The notes below the pieces were generated by a model. It saw nothing but the letters and a program-made list of their open reading frames with translations, was not told the origin of the DNA and searched no databases. A stretch of 64,000 nucleotides of DNA. Source: Siphonodentalium dalli (taxonomy: Eukaryota > Mollusca > Scaphopoda > Gadilida > Siphonodentaliidae). Shown in pieces: positions 1 through 11,971 of the stretch. Numbering within the stretch: the stretch's first letter is position 1; each line of letters opens with the position of its first letter. The DNA lies in NCBI GenBank assembly GCA_032622095.1, contig CP136067.1, forward strand, positions 134,791,990-134,855,989, given 5' to 3'. The position numbers were made by a program, and so were the translations under genes.

Positions 1-660
1 CACGGAGCAAATATATTCACATATATTAACTAAATCGCACATTAGGAGTGATATCAAAGAAAATTTGACAAATTTTAGTGATTTATCAATTTTGGCAACC
101 ATTTTGGACGCCATCTTGAATACAGATGCACTTTTTTGGTTGTAATTATATGGCAATCTATATGTTTAAACCTATTGCAAATGTTTGTCAACAAAATCAG
201 CTATTTTCTGGGTAACACTTGGCTTGAATTACAAAATCGATATTTGGTAAAATTTCATAGCATATATATGAATTCACATTTTGACGACATTTTGTAGGAA
301 TAAGACCCAAAATAAGACATATTGTCATGTGCAAATGGTTAGGTGTTCACGTGTATTTAAAATTAAGTTGCTATTAGCCACAGATTTCAAACAACCGTGA
401 ATGTTTTAAGAGAAATGTGTGAAAATTCATCATTTTCCCGAACTTCGGTCGCCATTTTGGCGGCCATCTTGGTTAAATGTGGTCAATTTTTCTGTCAAAG
501 TGAAGCCTGTTATCATAGTATCACAACAGTAGAGAAATATTATATTTCCTACCATAAATTCACTACTAGCTATTAATCAAACTAATTCAGTGCCTACTCT
601 GAAATGTTGGATGGCGGCCATCTTGATGACGTCATAAAACACCAAGTCGCGACCCCCAGG
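1..660. repeat. Dispersed repeat with GGCGGCCATCTTG core
   Basis: No gene is seen. The stretch carries repeated copies of a short core read as GGCGGCCATCTTG or CCATTTTGGCGGCCATC (near 105, 450 and 610), set in AT-rich sequence. The same core recurs many times in the large palindrome at 57-61.6 kb, so this looks like an edge or relic of the same repeat family. Family name unknown. Confidence 0.6.
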
Positions 661-825
661 TGTCTAACATTTGTTTTCTGGTGCCTCAGATATCAAGCAA
701 CATCATGAGCATAGTGGCTATATTTCTTCACAAAATGCACACGGGAGCCAAAAAAATGGACATAAGAGCCTCTACTAATAAGCATTAAAAGATTGTCTTT
801 ATTTTTTTAAAATGCATTTAAAGAG

Positions 826-1184
826 TTTAAATGGGTACTGTACACTAAATCCGACCATTTATGTGACCATCTCTTTTTATACTCAACAGAATATATGCAA
901 TAAATTAATGAATTTGAGCCATGAATTAGTGCAAAATACATGTGTGTGCTCTATGAACGACGCAAACAAGATGGTTGTTATAATGAAAATGAAAAAATGG
1001 CTGGAGTAATAAATTCATATTCATTATAATTGCCATATGGTTTGTATCGTTCATAGATCACACGAGTATATTTTTGCAATAATTCATGGCTCAAATTCAT
1101 ACATTTGTTGCATATATTCTGTTGAGTATAAAAGGAGATGGTCCCATAAATGGCCGGATTTAGTGTGCAGTACCCCTTTAAATA
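826..1184. mobile_element. Foldback (MITE-like) element
   Basis: Two ~165-bp arms face each other around a short centre near 1005-1020. The left arm begins TTTAAATGGGTACTG and the right arm ends CAGTACCCCTTTAAA. Both arms carry CACTAAATCCG, ACTCAACAGAATATATGCAA and TTTGAGCCATGAATTA in opposite orientation. There is no convincing ORF, so it is probably a non-autonomous DNA transposon. Target duplication and superfamily were not resolved. Confidence 0.75.
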
Positions 1185-1711
1185 GAACCATTATACATGT
1201 ATAAATGGGTGCCCCAAATCCTGATACTCCACTGACATCATGTCTCCTATGTATCACACGGAGAAACAAACCAACCTTATCCGCTATCATTGAGGGGCTG
1301 ACGTGCTATGGGGTATTATATACTATACATAAGATTTCCACGGGATAGACAAGATGGTACGCGCGATGGAATAATGTACTGTATAAATATTAATTTATAT
1401 TTATTGTGTACATACCCATGTATATGTTCTGTTTGCATGCTGCGTGCATTATTGTCTGCACATTTTTTTTTTGCAATAAATGATTGATTGAGCATGAACA
1501 ATTTGAATCTCGGTAAACATGCTATTCTATACCACGGGGACTATTTTCTCACCTCCAACCCACCGACTTCATCTTGGAACAACAAGGTCAATGTGAGATA
1601 GTCCGAGTGTTCACTGCACCGATCGGCTGTTTCAACGGGGCCTGTTTAATGAATAAGAATGTACATTTATCAATATACGTGGTATATACAATATTTAAAG
1701 AATGTAGGATA
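1185..1711. other. Non-coding, nothing recognised
   Basis: AT-rich sequence with no coding exon, RNA gene or element end that I can support. Confidence 0.5.
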
Positions 1712-2090
1712 AGCAAAACACCCAAGAACGTGGAGATTTATTTGGGAGAGTGATTCGAGATGTTACACTGTAAAACGAAAGCTTGAAGCAAAACACTCAA
1801 CAACGTGGATATTTATTTGGAAGAGTGGTTCGCGACGTTTCACTGTAAAACGAAAGCTTGAAGCAAAGCACTCAACAACGTGGAGATTTATTTGGGAGAG
1901 TGATTCGAGAAGTTCCACTGTAAAACGAAAGCTTGAAGCAAAACACTCAACAACGTGGAGATTTATTTGGGAGAGTGATTCGAGACGTTCTACTGTAAAA
2001 CGAAAGCTTGAAGCAAAACACTCAACAACGTGGAGATTTATTTGGGAGAGTGATTCGCGACGTTCCACTGTAAAACGTAAGCTTGATTGT
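1712..2090. repeat. 75-bp minisatellite, about five copies
   Basis: A 75-bp unit (containing ACTCAACAACGTGGAGATTT, TTGGGAGAGTGATTCG and CACTGTAAAACGAAAGCTTG) is repeated about five times with few differences. Because 75 is divisible by three, the minus strand stays open for 114 codons as a 25-residue protein repeat. I read that as a by-product of the period, not a gene. Confidence 0.85.
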
Positions 2091-2598
2091 CGAGGATTAG
2101 CCAACATTCGCAGCAGAACACACCATGAATGCGCAACAAAATTGCTGCTTTTGTCAGTCGGTGACGGACAAGGCAGGTCTAACAGTCTCGATCCGAAACA
2201 CGGAAACAGGAAGTGACAAGAAAGCTGATTCTTCGTTTACTCGCTGACTAGGCTTCAAATTGTTACAATCGTGCCCTGATTTTTGGTAAAGCACACCAAT
2301 CCCAAGCCTGGCGAAGGAATAGTTAAGTGATTACCCCATTGTTAGGCACACGCAACTCATAACAGACAAATAGCATAGTTTCGGACATATCTATTCACAT
2401 TCAACGGCGATACATTCATGTTAATTACGTTGTTGGGCGTGGCTAACCGGCTATTGTGTCCAATCGCGGCCAGCGCAAGGATTGTGCGTCGTGGTCAAAA
2501 TACGCTCAAAGGCACATTTCCAGTTGATTGTATTATGTGGGATCAATTGTGCTCAAAGTCGGTCAAAGCACGCGAATAGTTCTGTACCAGAATAAATC
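2091..2598. other. Non-coding, nothing recognised
   Basis: Single-copy-looking sequence without a supported gene, RNA or element boundary. Confidence 0.45.
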
Positions 2599-3025
2599 TC
2601 GTCTTCGACTCGATTGATTCTGGTAAAGAACAATTCTTGTGCTCTAACCCTTACTTTGCGAAGATATCGCGTGTGTTCAGTCGCTACACAGTTGGTAGAT
2701 ACATACACTACCCGGAGTTATCAAGCTGTGGCAAAAAATATTTTTGTTATGTTATTCATACTTTTACGCATGTTTTGTTCAAGAAGGGCTATGTTTCAGT
2801 TTGGCATATTACCCGAGTCGATCAGTTGATTTTATAAAGAGGCTACTGCCCACATAAATAAGTAGTATTATGAGTGCCCACCCACCACCCCATCCCGCAA
2901 CCCATAGTATCTTAAGCGCCACAGGCGCCCGTATAGAGGCTACTGCCCACATAAATAAGTAGTATTATGAGTCTTCGACTCGATTGATTCTGGTAAAGAA
3001 CAATTCTTGTGTTCTAACCCTAATT
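2599..3025. repeat. Nested direct repeats
   Basis: Two blocks are each present twice in direct orientation. One ~52-bp block starts TCTTCGACTCGATTGATTC (near 2600 and again near 2971). A ~38-bp block, AGAGGCTACTGCCCACATAA and on, occurs near 2838 and 2935. The pattern suggests local duplication or slippage. No gene. Confidence 0.7.
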
Positions 3026-4340
3026 ACTTATAAGCTAAATATCAGCTTGTTGACATTACAATAGTATGGGCTCTCATTGGTCGAGCTAGGTGTTACCAGA
3101 AATGGGAATTTCCATAATTAATATAGCCTATAGTTATTCTAATTTCATGATTCGGTTGTTGCGGCTGTGAATATAAGGTGCATTTTCCTCATGCTACCAA
3201 AACTTAGTGGCACAGGGTGTTTAATGTTGCACCAGCGCAGCCCCCATCATGAAAGTGATAAGAGCCCATAATACAATGCATCACCGCGACACACGTCACA
3301 CACCGTGTATTTTCTTATTGTGTTCACGTTCTCGTTAAACTAGTTTTATTATTTGAATTCTATTCAATATACATGTATATGGACGACAGAAAGACGACAC
3401 AACTGGCCATGTCACTCTTGTACACTCTAGATTATATATATCACGAACCTTCTATATATTCAACGGAAATCGCATCGCCATTATAAAATGTTACATATCC
3501 ACTTCATGTTGCACATTTTATAATTGCCAGTTCTGCTCTCGTACGTGATAGGAAGGATAACTCTAGACTTTTCTAATAAGGGTTTATTGCACCAAGGTGC
3601 TTTCTAATCTCGTCCAACATTGACATTAATACCATAGCAACCACTTAACAATTGGATGACGTGGTGGCAGTGGTGGGATTATTGTCGATTTTGGACTTGA
3701 CTGGTCAACAAATGAACTTCTCTGATATCTTCCCAGCAGCACACTGTATTGGGCTACATAATCACAATCCAAGTGCTCAATCAAAAGCTCCGCAATTTTA
3801 CACCCACTTCAGTCACACCTGAACATGATCACATACAGAACAGAACTTTGTCATCAGTGCCTTGAATATGTCTACAATTTCCGTAACTTGTCAATTTAGT
3901 GGTGATTAACAGTTTGAACAAGTCAATGTCACAAAGAGGGTACATACTAAACTACTATAACTATAAGCGAATATATATACGATATGCACTAATCGAACTA
4001 CACCGGGAAACAGCATGGACGTGGTTAATAAACACATTAAAAGAGTTAACTTAGTACATCTTGAGGCTAATAACAATAATCACATTCTATTGGATAATAT
4101 GTTTCCCGCCCATGTACTCTTTTATGCCGGGTAGCACATGGTACGCTCTTTCTCTCTACATATTCTCCATTGTGGGTGGGGCGATGACCACCTTGCAATT
4201 TCTAACTTCACACCCTTGAATCATACCAAACTCACATGTTCGCGAATTTCCATTGCCCCCCCCCCCCCCTTTGTGTTGGAATTTCCAACTGGCACCTTAA
4301 ACTTTCCAACTGTTGGAATTTCCCACCTGACACCGGGTGA
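3026..4340. other. Non-coding, no oxygenase exon found
   Basis: I searched the minus strand here for the missing H-x-D-containing exon of the dioxygenase gene and found nothing convincing. From about 4140 the sequence belongs to a dispersed repeat that ends in a poly-C tract; a related copy is at 17.94-18.18 kb. Confidence 0.45.
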
Positions 4341-4630
4341 CCCCCCCCCCCCCCTAAAGGTTGGACAACTTACAACTGATGGCCAGCAGTAGAAATATAT
4401 GCTGATGTTGATCTAAAAAGAACATTTCCCCGAGTAATATTAATTACTCTTCAGGTCAGTTCAGGTCAAAAACCAATGACCCCAATCGATATTCAAGTCA
4501 TTTGTTATGTATACTACGCTCTTTATGTATGTTTTATTGAATGTTATATACCGCTGTGGCATCTGCATTGTATACTGAAATGTGTTACAAAGGCTAAAGC
4601 GACATACCCATCTATATCTATATTTGCGAA

Positions 4631-4664
<34 letters not shown>
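4631..4664. repeat. (TGTC)n microsatellite
   Basis: About eight uninterrupted copies of a 4-bp unit just inside the left end of the Helitron. Confidence 0.95.
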
Positions 4665-4665
<1 letters not shown>

Positions 4666-5718
4666 GTTCTATAGAAATTCGCAGGGGACCACCTAGATGA
4701 CAAAAAAGGGGTCTAATAGGGGTAACTTTTTACGAGAAAGATAATGGCGAGGGTTAGAATTTTATAAAGTGACGCCGTTGTTGTCAGGGGCAGAAAAGGG
4801 GGAGGGGCAGAACACAAATTGTCGCCGATTCCCACCAAACTTATAGATAATCATTCCCATAATATGAGGAATCTAATGGTGTGGTTTAAATATGTCAAAA
4901 GTCGCACCGTTCGCGCCAGGGATGCCCGGAAGGGGAGAGGGGCACCAAAATTGATCAAAATAATTTTAGCGACGAAATCCACCAAATTTATGCACATTCT
5001 TCTGAGATCTTCTCCATGATACAAGGAATCTTATTGCGTGATTTAAAGACGCCAAATTGGTGTCGTTGGGATTACAGATTTTGGGGGCGGTAGGTGGGTA
5101 CTAAAGCTGATAAGAATTGGTTTAGTCGCCGATTGCCACGAAACTTATACAAATTCATCCCATGATATGAGGTGTCTAATGGCATGGCTTAAAGCTGTCA
5201 AACGTGGCGTCATTCGAGTCAGGGGCGCCCTGAAACGGAGAGGGGCACCAAAATTGATACACATTATCTTTAGCGCCAATTGCCACCAAATTGATACACA
5301 TTCTTACCCATGATATGAGGTATATAATCGCGTGACGTCATATTGGTGCTGCTTTGGTGAGAGATGTGGTGGGATGGGGTGATCACTAAATTTGATAAAA
5401 AATTGTTTAGTCGCTTATTAGCACCAAACAAACAAATAATAATATCCATGATATAAAGAGTCCAACCAAATTAAACTTATAAAAAATATGTTTAGTGCCA
5501 ATTACCATCAAACTCATACACGTTCTTCTCAAATGATACAATGAATCAAATATTTGCGAATATCTAGCTTTCTGTGTTCTATATATAACTTTAAGGGTAC
5601 AATCGAGATGGCACCAAGGCGGTCTGACAGGGGTAACGTTTTACGAGTAAGATAATGGTCAGGGTTAAACTTTTCTAAAGTTACGTTGTTGATACGAGGG
5701 ATATAAACGTGTGATTTA

Positions 5719-5972
5719 GTGCCACCGCACACGCGTAGCCAAATCGTAGCAATCAAGCACTGTTTGATTTTACCAGGAAAATCGTGGCGTGACTTTGGCA
5801 ACGCGCGCGATCGTAGCTGTCACATGACCACTGTCGCACTGGTCATGTTGTAAATACCACGAAAATCGTAGCTGCAAAGATCGCAGCACCGTAGCGTCTG
5901 CGGGCAAGCTACGATTTCTCCACCTACGATTTTCCCCACTTACGATTTTAATCGTAGCGTCTGCGGTGGCAC
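5719..5972. mobile_element. Harbinger-like MITE nested in the Helitron
   Basis: A 254-bp element with terminal inverted repeats GTGCCACCGCA / TGCGGTGGCAC, flanked by the 3-bp duplication TTA (5716-5718 and 5973-5975). The interior is rich in inverted copies of ATCGTAGC. A paralogous Helitron-internal repeat near 5035-5070 (GCGTGATTTAAAGACG) shows the uninterrupted state, which supports the ends. A 3-bp TWA duplication is typical of PIF/Harbinger; the superfamily assignment is inference. Confidence 0.82.
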
Positions 5973-7191
5973 TTAAGACGTGAAATTGGTGCCGTTTGTG
6001 TGAGAGATGCATGGGGGGGGGTAATAAATATGATAAGAATTTGTTTAGTTGCCGAATACCACCAAACTTATATATAATCATCTACATTATATATAGCACG
6101 CATGAGTCTAATATACCTGGTTTATATATTATAAAAGTGGCGCGTTTCAAGTCATGCATGAGGGGAGTTGCACCAAAGTCGATACAAATATATTAATAGC
6201 ACTGATTCCACCAAATTCATGCACGTTCGTATCTAATGATATGATTAATTAAATCACATTTGGGGCCGTTTGGGTATTGGATGGGGAGAGGAGATTCACT
6301 AGCATATATAAGAGTGTTCAATTCGCCGATATCCAACAAAGTTATATATAGTCATCTCCCAGGCCATCTCCATGTCGTTATGAGGAGTGGTTGGCATTCC
6401 AATTTCACAATCTCGACAAAATTTGGTGACCGAATTAAGTCACTTGAACAATTATATCTTTTCAACTGTCATATTTATATGGGGATGGAAATCAGGGCAT
6501 TCCTATAATAATCTAGCAGATACAAAGAAGAAAGCATTAAAAGTATAGTTATATCAATCTATTTATGAGCTACATATATTCATTCAAACTGAGGGACCTT
6601 GAATCGTCAGAGGATAGCATATTAGAATTGACAAGAGCTATGGAAATGTAGTGCAGGCCTGTTCAAAAATAGTGGTCACAGTGTGCAGTCAAATATGGTT
6701 ACTTCTGAGATAAAGGAAAACGCAGTCCGTAGCACATGACTTTTCAGGATCCTCTGACAAGGGTATATCTGCCCGATACAGAGGATTTCTTTCATATAAA
6801 CAATTCAAAATATTGCTGTGTCGGACACATGTAGCTGCTAAATACATGCTTACCATCATTTCTTTTAAACTGAAAATGATTAGCCAGTATATATATAGCA
6901 CCAGAACAGAGGAGCACCTGGACATATCTTTAAGACATCTGTATCTTCATGAAGATGTGATAAATTGGATTGATTGATTGATTGATACATCTCTATGTAA
7001 AACGTAATTGTCGTCTTTTATTGTTTCGAACTAATGTGTTTATGATGTTCATGTTTCATGCTATAACGTCTGAAGTATACGCAGTTGTAAATAAATAAAT
7101 ACTTCTTTATTGTGGGAGGGAATAAACGCGATAAACAAAATTATAATTGCTCCGATCTGACAAGGTGAGCCCTACTTATATTCCAAGTGTA

Positions 7192-7233
7192 ATAATCATG
7201 TAATCATGTAATCATGTAATCATGTAATCATGT
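7192..7233. repeat. 9-bp tandem repeat TAATCATGT
   Basis: About five direct copies of a 9-bp unit near the right end of the Helitron. Confidence 0.9.
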
Positions 7234-7582
7234 TTTGTGATGCCATTTTGATATACAATTTATGAGAATACGTGTACTACTTTGAGAGAAAGAGTATTCT
7301 CTATTCCCACTATATATCCACAGAGGGTTTCACATCACTTTAACCTGTGCAACGCCGGGTAACCCTGCTAGTACATCAATAAAACACACTCAAATTATAT
7401 TCATTTCTTATATTTATATAGCTTCTTATTAATTTTTGTATAAAATAAACTCAACTTATTTTGTTTTCCTAAATCTGGCTGCAGTTTGGATAGTATACCA
7501 TGCATTATACCATGATATTTAGCTCAATATTCTACGTGTGATTTATCGATTGATTAGTCTATGGCCGCTCACTTAAAACACA

Positions 7583-7992
7583 CACTCTAAATCGCGTTGA
7601 ATTTTACCCAACACAATGGTGCATATAGCACGTTGGGTAAATTTTGCCCAATGTTGGGCAATGTTTAGTCAACGCAGGGTAACAATTTACCCAATATTAA
7701 TTTACGGGTACAAAAAAATCGCCCAACGCAAACGGGAAATTACTATTTGTTACCCTACGTTGAGTAAAAACATTGCCCAATATTGTGTAAAATTACAAAA
7801 CGTTCGCGTGGTGCTATACGCACCATTGTGTTGGGTAAAATTTACCCAACGTTCGCGTGGTGCTATATGCACCATTGTGTTGGGTAACATTTACCCAACG
7901 TTCGCGTGGTCCTATATGTACCATTGTGTTGGGTAAAATTTACCCAACGTTCGAGTGGGTTGAGAAAATGTTATCCAATGAGATTTAGAGTG
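7583..7992. mobile_element. MITE with TTGGGTAAA repeats, copy A
   Basis: A 410-bp element with inverted ends CACTCTAAATC / GATTTAGAGTG. The interior is a series of ~55-60-bp units built around the palindromic TTGGGTAAAATTTACCCAA plus GTTCGCGTGGTGCTATATGC. The 106-codon plus-strand ORF inside it is just the repeat read in frame. Target duplication and superfamily unresolved. It was present before the duplication because both copies carry it (24239-24648). Confidence 0.8.
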
Positions 7993-8136
7993 CATGCCCA
8001 GTTATTATACTTACCGCTTTTAGTCATATGTAAACAATTTGTGAAGCCGGCTATGTTATATGGTGTATTGTAGTTAGTATGACACAAACGGGCTACGTAA
8101 ATATACATAGATTCGTGTAAAGACCTATATACTCAC

Positions 8137-8251
8137 CACCGATATCGTTGCCGTCAATCTTGGGGTACCAGTGTGTCCGTATGGCTAGCCCACATTGCTC
8201 ATGTGAAGGTGTCCCTAATGCTTTGTGGTAATTGCGCATCATGTTGCGATC
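8137..8251 (-). CDS. 2OG-Fe(II) dioxygenase exon 5, copy A
   Basis: A coding exon of an isopenicillin-N-synthase-like 2-oxoglutarate/Fe(II) dioxygenase. It starts in phase 0 after acceptor TTCTCTCGTTGAAG and ends in phase 1 before donor GTGAGT. The 115 bp encode 38 residues that include KALGT, CGLAIRTHWYP and IDGNDIG. The R-T-H-W-Y-P stretch fits the conserved L-R-x-x-x-Y-P strand just before the catalytic H-x-D of this family. It is read after exon 4A (11972-12085). The next exon, with H-x-D, is not in the window. It differs from exon 5B by one visible change, Pro to Ser (position 15). The enzyme should hydroxylate or oxidise a small substrate, but the substrate cannot be told. Confidence 0.82.
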
Positions 8252-8826
8252 CTTCAACGAGAGAACAAAGTAAGGTTGTGTCACACCATATCAGGGATAA
8301 ACCTGAAACAACTAGGTATTGTAGCAATACGATATTTATATTTCATGATCAGATTAATCTGTTTTATCAATGATAATGTAATGAAAGTACATGTAGCTGA
8401 TATAGCAATATATTAATCAACCTAAAGTCTAATCAAGTGAAAACCAGCTAGAAAGTGTGTCACAACAATAGGATTACGAGAAACCATTGGTGCGGTTGAG
8501 AGGTTCAATAAAAACTTAATTCGGATAACACTAAACGGATATCCGGTTATCTACGTGCATATGTGTGTCATCGGCACGCTTCAGTCTGTGTAGAAGATGA
8601 TATCATCACTTTGATTAACTTTCAGGTTACAACGCCTTTAGTGGCTGATGAGGCCGACCAGGGAAAGACAATTCCTTTTTTGTCTTTAGAGCCCATGTGA
8701 AAAGTTGGGATGTCTCTCGTTTGTTTCTCTTGTATGTGGTATGAGAAAGGAACTTATTCTCGGCTAAGTAAAATCCTATCTGCACAGATGCTCTCCAGAC
8801 TGACATTTGAACTATGCTCCAAATTA

Positions 8827-9018
8827 CAGTAATGCCCTAGTTAATCGACTTCTTAACCACAGCAGAATTATGGGTAACTTTTCAGGATTTAGTCGGGTTG
8901 GAAAGCTCTCGGCGGGTGCTTTCCGATGAATGGCAACAAGCCATATTTCCGACTAAATCCCGAAAAGTTACCCATAATTCTGCTGTGGTTAAGAAGTCGA
9001 TTAATTAGGGCATTACTG
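8827..9018. mobile_element. Tc1/mariner-type foldback MITE, copy A
   Basis: An inverted-repeat element starting CAGTAATGCCCTA and ending GGGCATTACTG, flanked by TA on both sides (8825-8826 and 9019-9020). The arms share CAGCAGAATTATGGGTAACT in opposite orientation. This copy is 192 bp because 21 bp of the left arm are missing compared with the intact 213-bp copy at 29608-29820. TA duplication and CAGT-type ends suggest Tc1/mariner. Confidence 0.87.
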
Positions 9019-9169
9019 TAGATAAGCTCACATCTGTCATCTTCATGTCACGTTTGATGGTGTCCTTGGAACGAGGACATGTACGATCTCGTTGTCCAGT
9101 ACCTGACCCAAGTTTGTCATTCGGGATATATAGCCTTGGGAATTCGACCATCGTCCATCTTGTACACAT

Positions 9170-10135
9170 GTCCTGGCCATCTGAGTTGGAGTTGGATAGA
9201 TTAGTCCATCGTCCATGTTATATATAAGCTCTAGCCATATGATTCGGCGTTTGGTGGATGCGACCATCGTCCATGTTGTATACATGTCCTGGCCAACTGA
9301 GTCGGAGTTGGATAGATTAGTCCGTCGTCCATGTTGTATATAAGCCCTAGCCATATGATTCGGCGTTTGGTGGATGCGACCATCGTCCGTGTTGTATACA
9401 TGCACGCCGTTGGATAGATTTGACAATCGTCCATGCTGTACACATGTCCTGGCCACCTGAGTCGGCGTTGGATGGGTTCGACCATTGTCCTTGTTGTACA
9501 CACGCCCTAGCCATCTGAGTCAGCGTTGGATATATTCGACCATTGTCCTTGTTGTACACACGCCCTAGCCATCTGAGTCAGCGTTGGATATATTCGACCA
9601 TTGTCGTTGTTGTACACACGCCCTAGCCATCTGAGTCAGCGTTGGATAGATTGACCATTGTTCGTGTTGTAAACACGCCCTAGCCATCTGAGTCGGCGTT
9701 GGATATATTTGACTATCGTCCATGTTGTACACATGTCCTGGCCATATGCGTCGGCGTTGGATGGATTCGACCATCATCTATGTTGTATACACGCCCAAGC
9801 CATCTGAGTCAGCGTTGGATAGATTCGACCATTGTCCGTGTTGTACACACGCCCTAGCCACCTGAGTCAGCGTTGGATAAATTCGACCATTGTCCGTGTT
9901 GTACACACGCCCTAGTCATCTGAGTCGGCGTTGGATAGATTCGACCATCGTTCATTCTATACACATGCCCTAGTCATCTGAGTCGACGTTGGATGGAATC
10001 GACCATCGTCCATGTTGTACACACGCCCTGGCCAGCTGAGTCGGCGTTGGATAGATTCGACCATCGTTCATTCTGTACACATGCCCTAGCCATCTGAGTC
10101 GGCGTTGGATATATTTGTCATCGTCCATGTTGGCG
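9170..10135. repeat. 58-bp minisatellite, copy A
   Basis: About 16-17 degenerate copies of a 58-bp unit containing GAGTCGGCGTTGGATAGATT, CGACCATCGTCC and GTTGTACACACGCCCTAGCC. The minus-strand ORFs here are repeat frames only. Copy B (29970-30878) has about one unit fewer. Confidence 0.93.
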
Positions 10136-11971
10136 TTGGATGTGTATGCAGAACAAGCTACATGTCGGTGCCTGCTTGTTGCAGCACCTCGGTGTTGGAA
10201 TTTTGTCCTGCCATTTTATTCCTAGCGCATGTCAGTATACGAGTATGATTAAACAGTCACCAATAGCGTACACCATATGCATTGCGTACTGTCGCCTGTT
10301 TGCGTTTGCGGGGAGGCTTCGCAAGAAGTTTCACTTCTAATCACACGTATCAATAGAGTCCATGGCCACCGTGATCTGCGAGGGTCTCGTTTCTCTTCCA
10401 GCTGATGGGTTTCCACAGTCACAAATGTGAGTTTAAGCATACATGTACACGAGATTAGTGGTTTCCCAGAAAGATTCAAGAATCAATTGAATCTTTCGAA
10501 CACCATTAACACATATTAACACAATACATGTGTCTCATGGTTTTTCATCAGAGTTGTGTTCAGCTATATTGATCCATACAAGCGTTAAAAACAGTAAGAT
10601 TACCGATGTTATTACCCCCAAACAACAAAATACACAAACAGGAGAAGCATCTGGTGTTACTCATATTTTATTTGAACGTGTTTTAATAACTAGATTTCAA
10701 TAACATTTATTACATGATCTTACCATTATTCCATTCAATAAACCATTCTATAAATTGTGATGTGCAACGATCGTTGCATAACAGGAAATAGTGCCAAGTT
10801 TACCAAAATGAATGTATTATTGTTCCGCAAACGTGACCTTTGTCTTCCGGTTTGTCGTCTGTTTACGCTATGTCTCAAAATAATATGGGTCCAATAATCT
10901 TCCAACAAACTCTGATGAATGAAGAGTTTGAAAAGTTATTAAATTTTCATTAAATTTACGCCATTACATACGTTCAAGAGTCTTTATTTATCTGGGACTA
11001 TTTCTTTACGCGGACAGACAACGCAAAGTTACGTGAAACGTCACCTCACGCTTCATAGAAGCCAGAAAATTCGTCCAGTAAATTAGGTCTGGACCTCGTC
11101 ACATATTGCAGCTGAAAAATGCATTGTTCTGAAAATAATAATGGTACACAATCCGATTCGATGGTGCCCATATCATCAGATTCCAACAACTTCAACATTT
11201 CATGAAATTCCGCTTCAGCTATCAAAAATCTATTAATTGCCAAAACAAAACAATAATGCTAACCACTGTGAACTATAGTTTAAAATTGCCCAAAAAGTGT
11301 TATATAGATCAACATTTTGTTCAACGCAATTTGGTATCGAGAGTATGTCGGTCGACGGTCGTCGTAAATTTTCCAGGCCGCCAAATATTCGAGGTGTTGA
11401 AAATAACAGAATTAATAACTCGAAATATGATCACTCTGGGCTTTGATGGGTGGGTTCCTCGATTCAAATCTAATGTGTTTTACCCCCCGAAACGAAGAAA
11501 TAGTAACAAAGGGATAAATCGGATTATGCATATTTAACATATTTCTTGTCTCAGTTCGTGGGAAGTAGTTCGCAATTACATAATATCTTGTTGACTGATT
11601 TCTGGCACACAATTGTTTTATACACCCGAAGCAGGAAAACAGTTCCAGGAAGAGATATAACACCATTAACCCATTCTTTACTGAAAACTCATTGGTGAGT
11701 AGTCGTCCTAGAAAATGTTCATATAATAAGTTCAACAAACAGCCATATTTGCTGAATGTATTACCTGAACATTTCCCTCCAACAACTTGGACTCCTTCTG
11801 CACTTTTATTATCTGTCGTCTGCTTATTTTCCCTGAACATTCATTCATATTAGATGAACAATATACCATTCCAATGTATACTGTTGTAATTGAGTGGGTT
11901 AATCCATTTAGTGTAGAAAGGGTGAACGTAACTATATACAAGAGGATAATTATACGTAACTAAAATCTTAC
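10136..11971. other. Oxygenase intron 4 sequence, copy A
   Basis: No exon of the oxygenase is seen here. The minus-strand ORF at 11046-11243 (65 codons) is also open in copy B but shows no splice frame or family match, so I do not call it. Near 11420-11510 lies a diverged relative of the TTAA-ended element at 47317-47727. Confidence 0.5.
11420..11510. repeat. Relic of the TTAA-ended element family
   Basis: Shares GATCACTCTGGGCTTTGATG, TTCCTCGA and a run of CCCC-GAA-AGAAATAGTAA with 47620-47695 at roughly 80% by eye. It also occurs in copy B at about 32170-32260. Confidence 0.6.

Larger units (their letters stand above)
4611..7371. mobile_element. Non-autonomous Helitron, 2761 bp
   Basis: The insertion is defined exactly by the empty site in copy B (between 24027 and 24028). 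The host reads A then T. The element begins TC (TCTATATCTATATTTGCG) and ends CTAG, directly after a GC-rich hairpin (GCCGGG, loop TAA, CCCTGC) at about 7356-7369. There is no target duplication. These are the diagnostic Helitron features. Inside are degenerate ~170-bp repeats (4800-5550) sharing CCACCAAACTTATA, ATGATATGAGG and GGGGCACCAAAATTGAT, a TCTG microsatellite and a nested MITE. No Rep/helicase ORF is present, so it depends on a partner element. Confidence 0.93.

Noticed and set aside
1763-2107. 114-codon minus-strand ORF with 25-residue repeats
   Set aside because: Explained by the 75-bp minisatellite period; no other coding signal.
4138-4392. 84-codon ORF with a proline run
   Set aside because: The prolines come from poly-C tracts of a dispersed repeat.
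9043-9777. Minus-strand ORFs in the 58-bp minisatellite
   Set aside because: The period is not a multiple of three and all three frames are partly open. Composition is repeat-driven and no gene structure is shared between copies A and B.
11046-11243. 65-codon minus-strand ORF, also open in copy B (31795-31992)
   Set aside because: It is in oxygenase intron 4, but its ends do not fit the phase 0/0 join between exons 4 and 5 and no family motif is visible. Conservation between copies is explained by the recent duplication.
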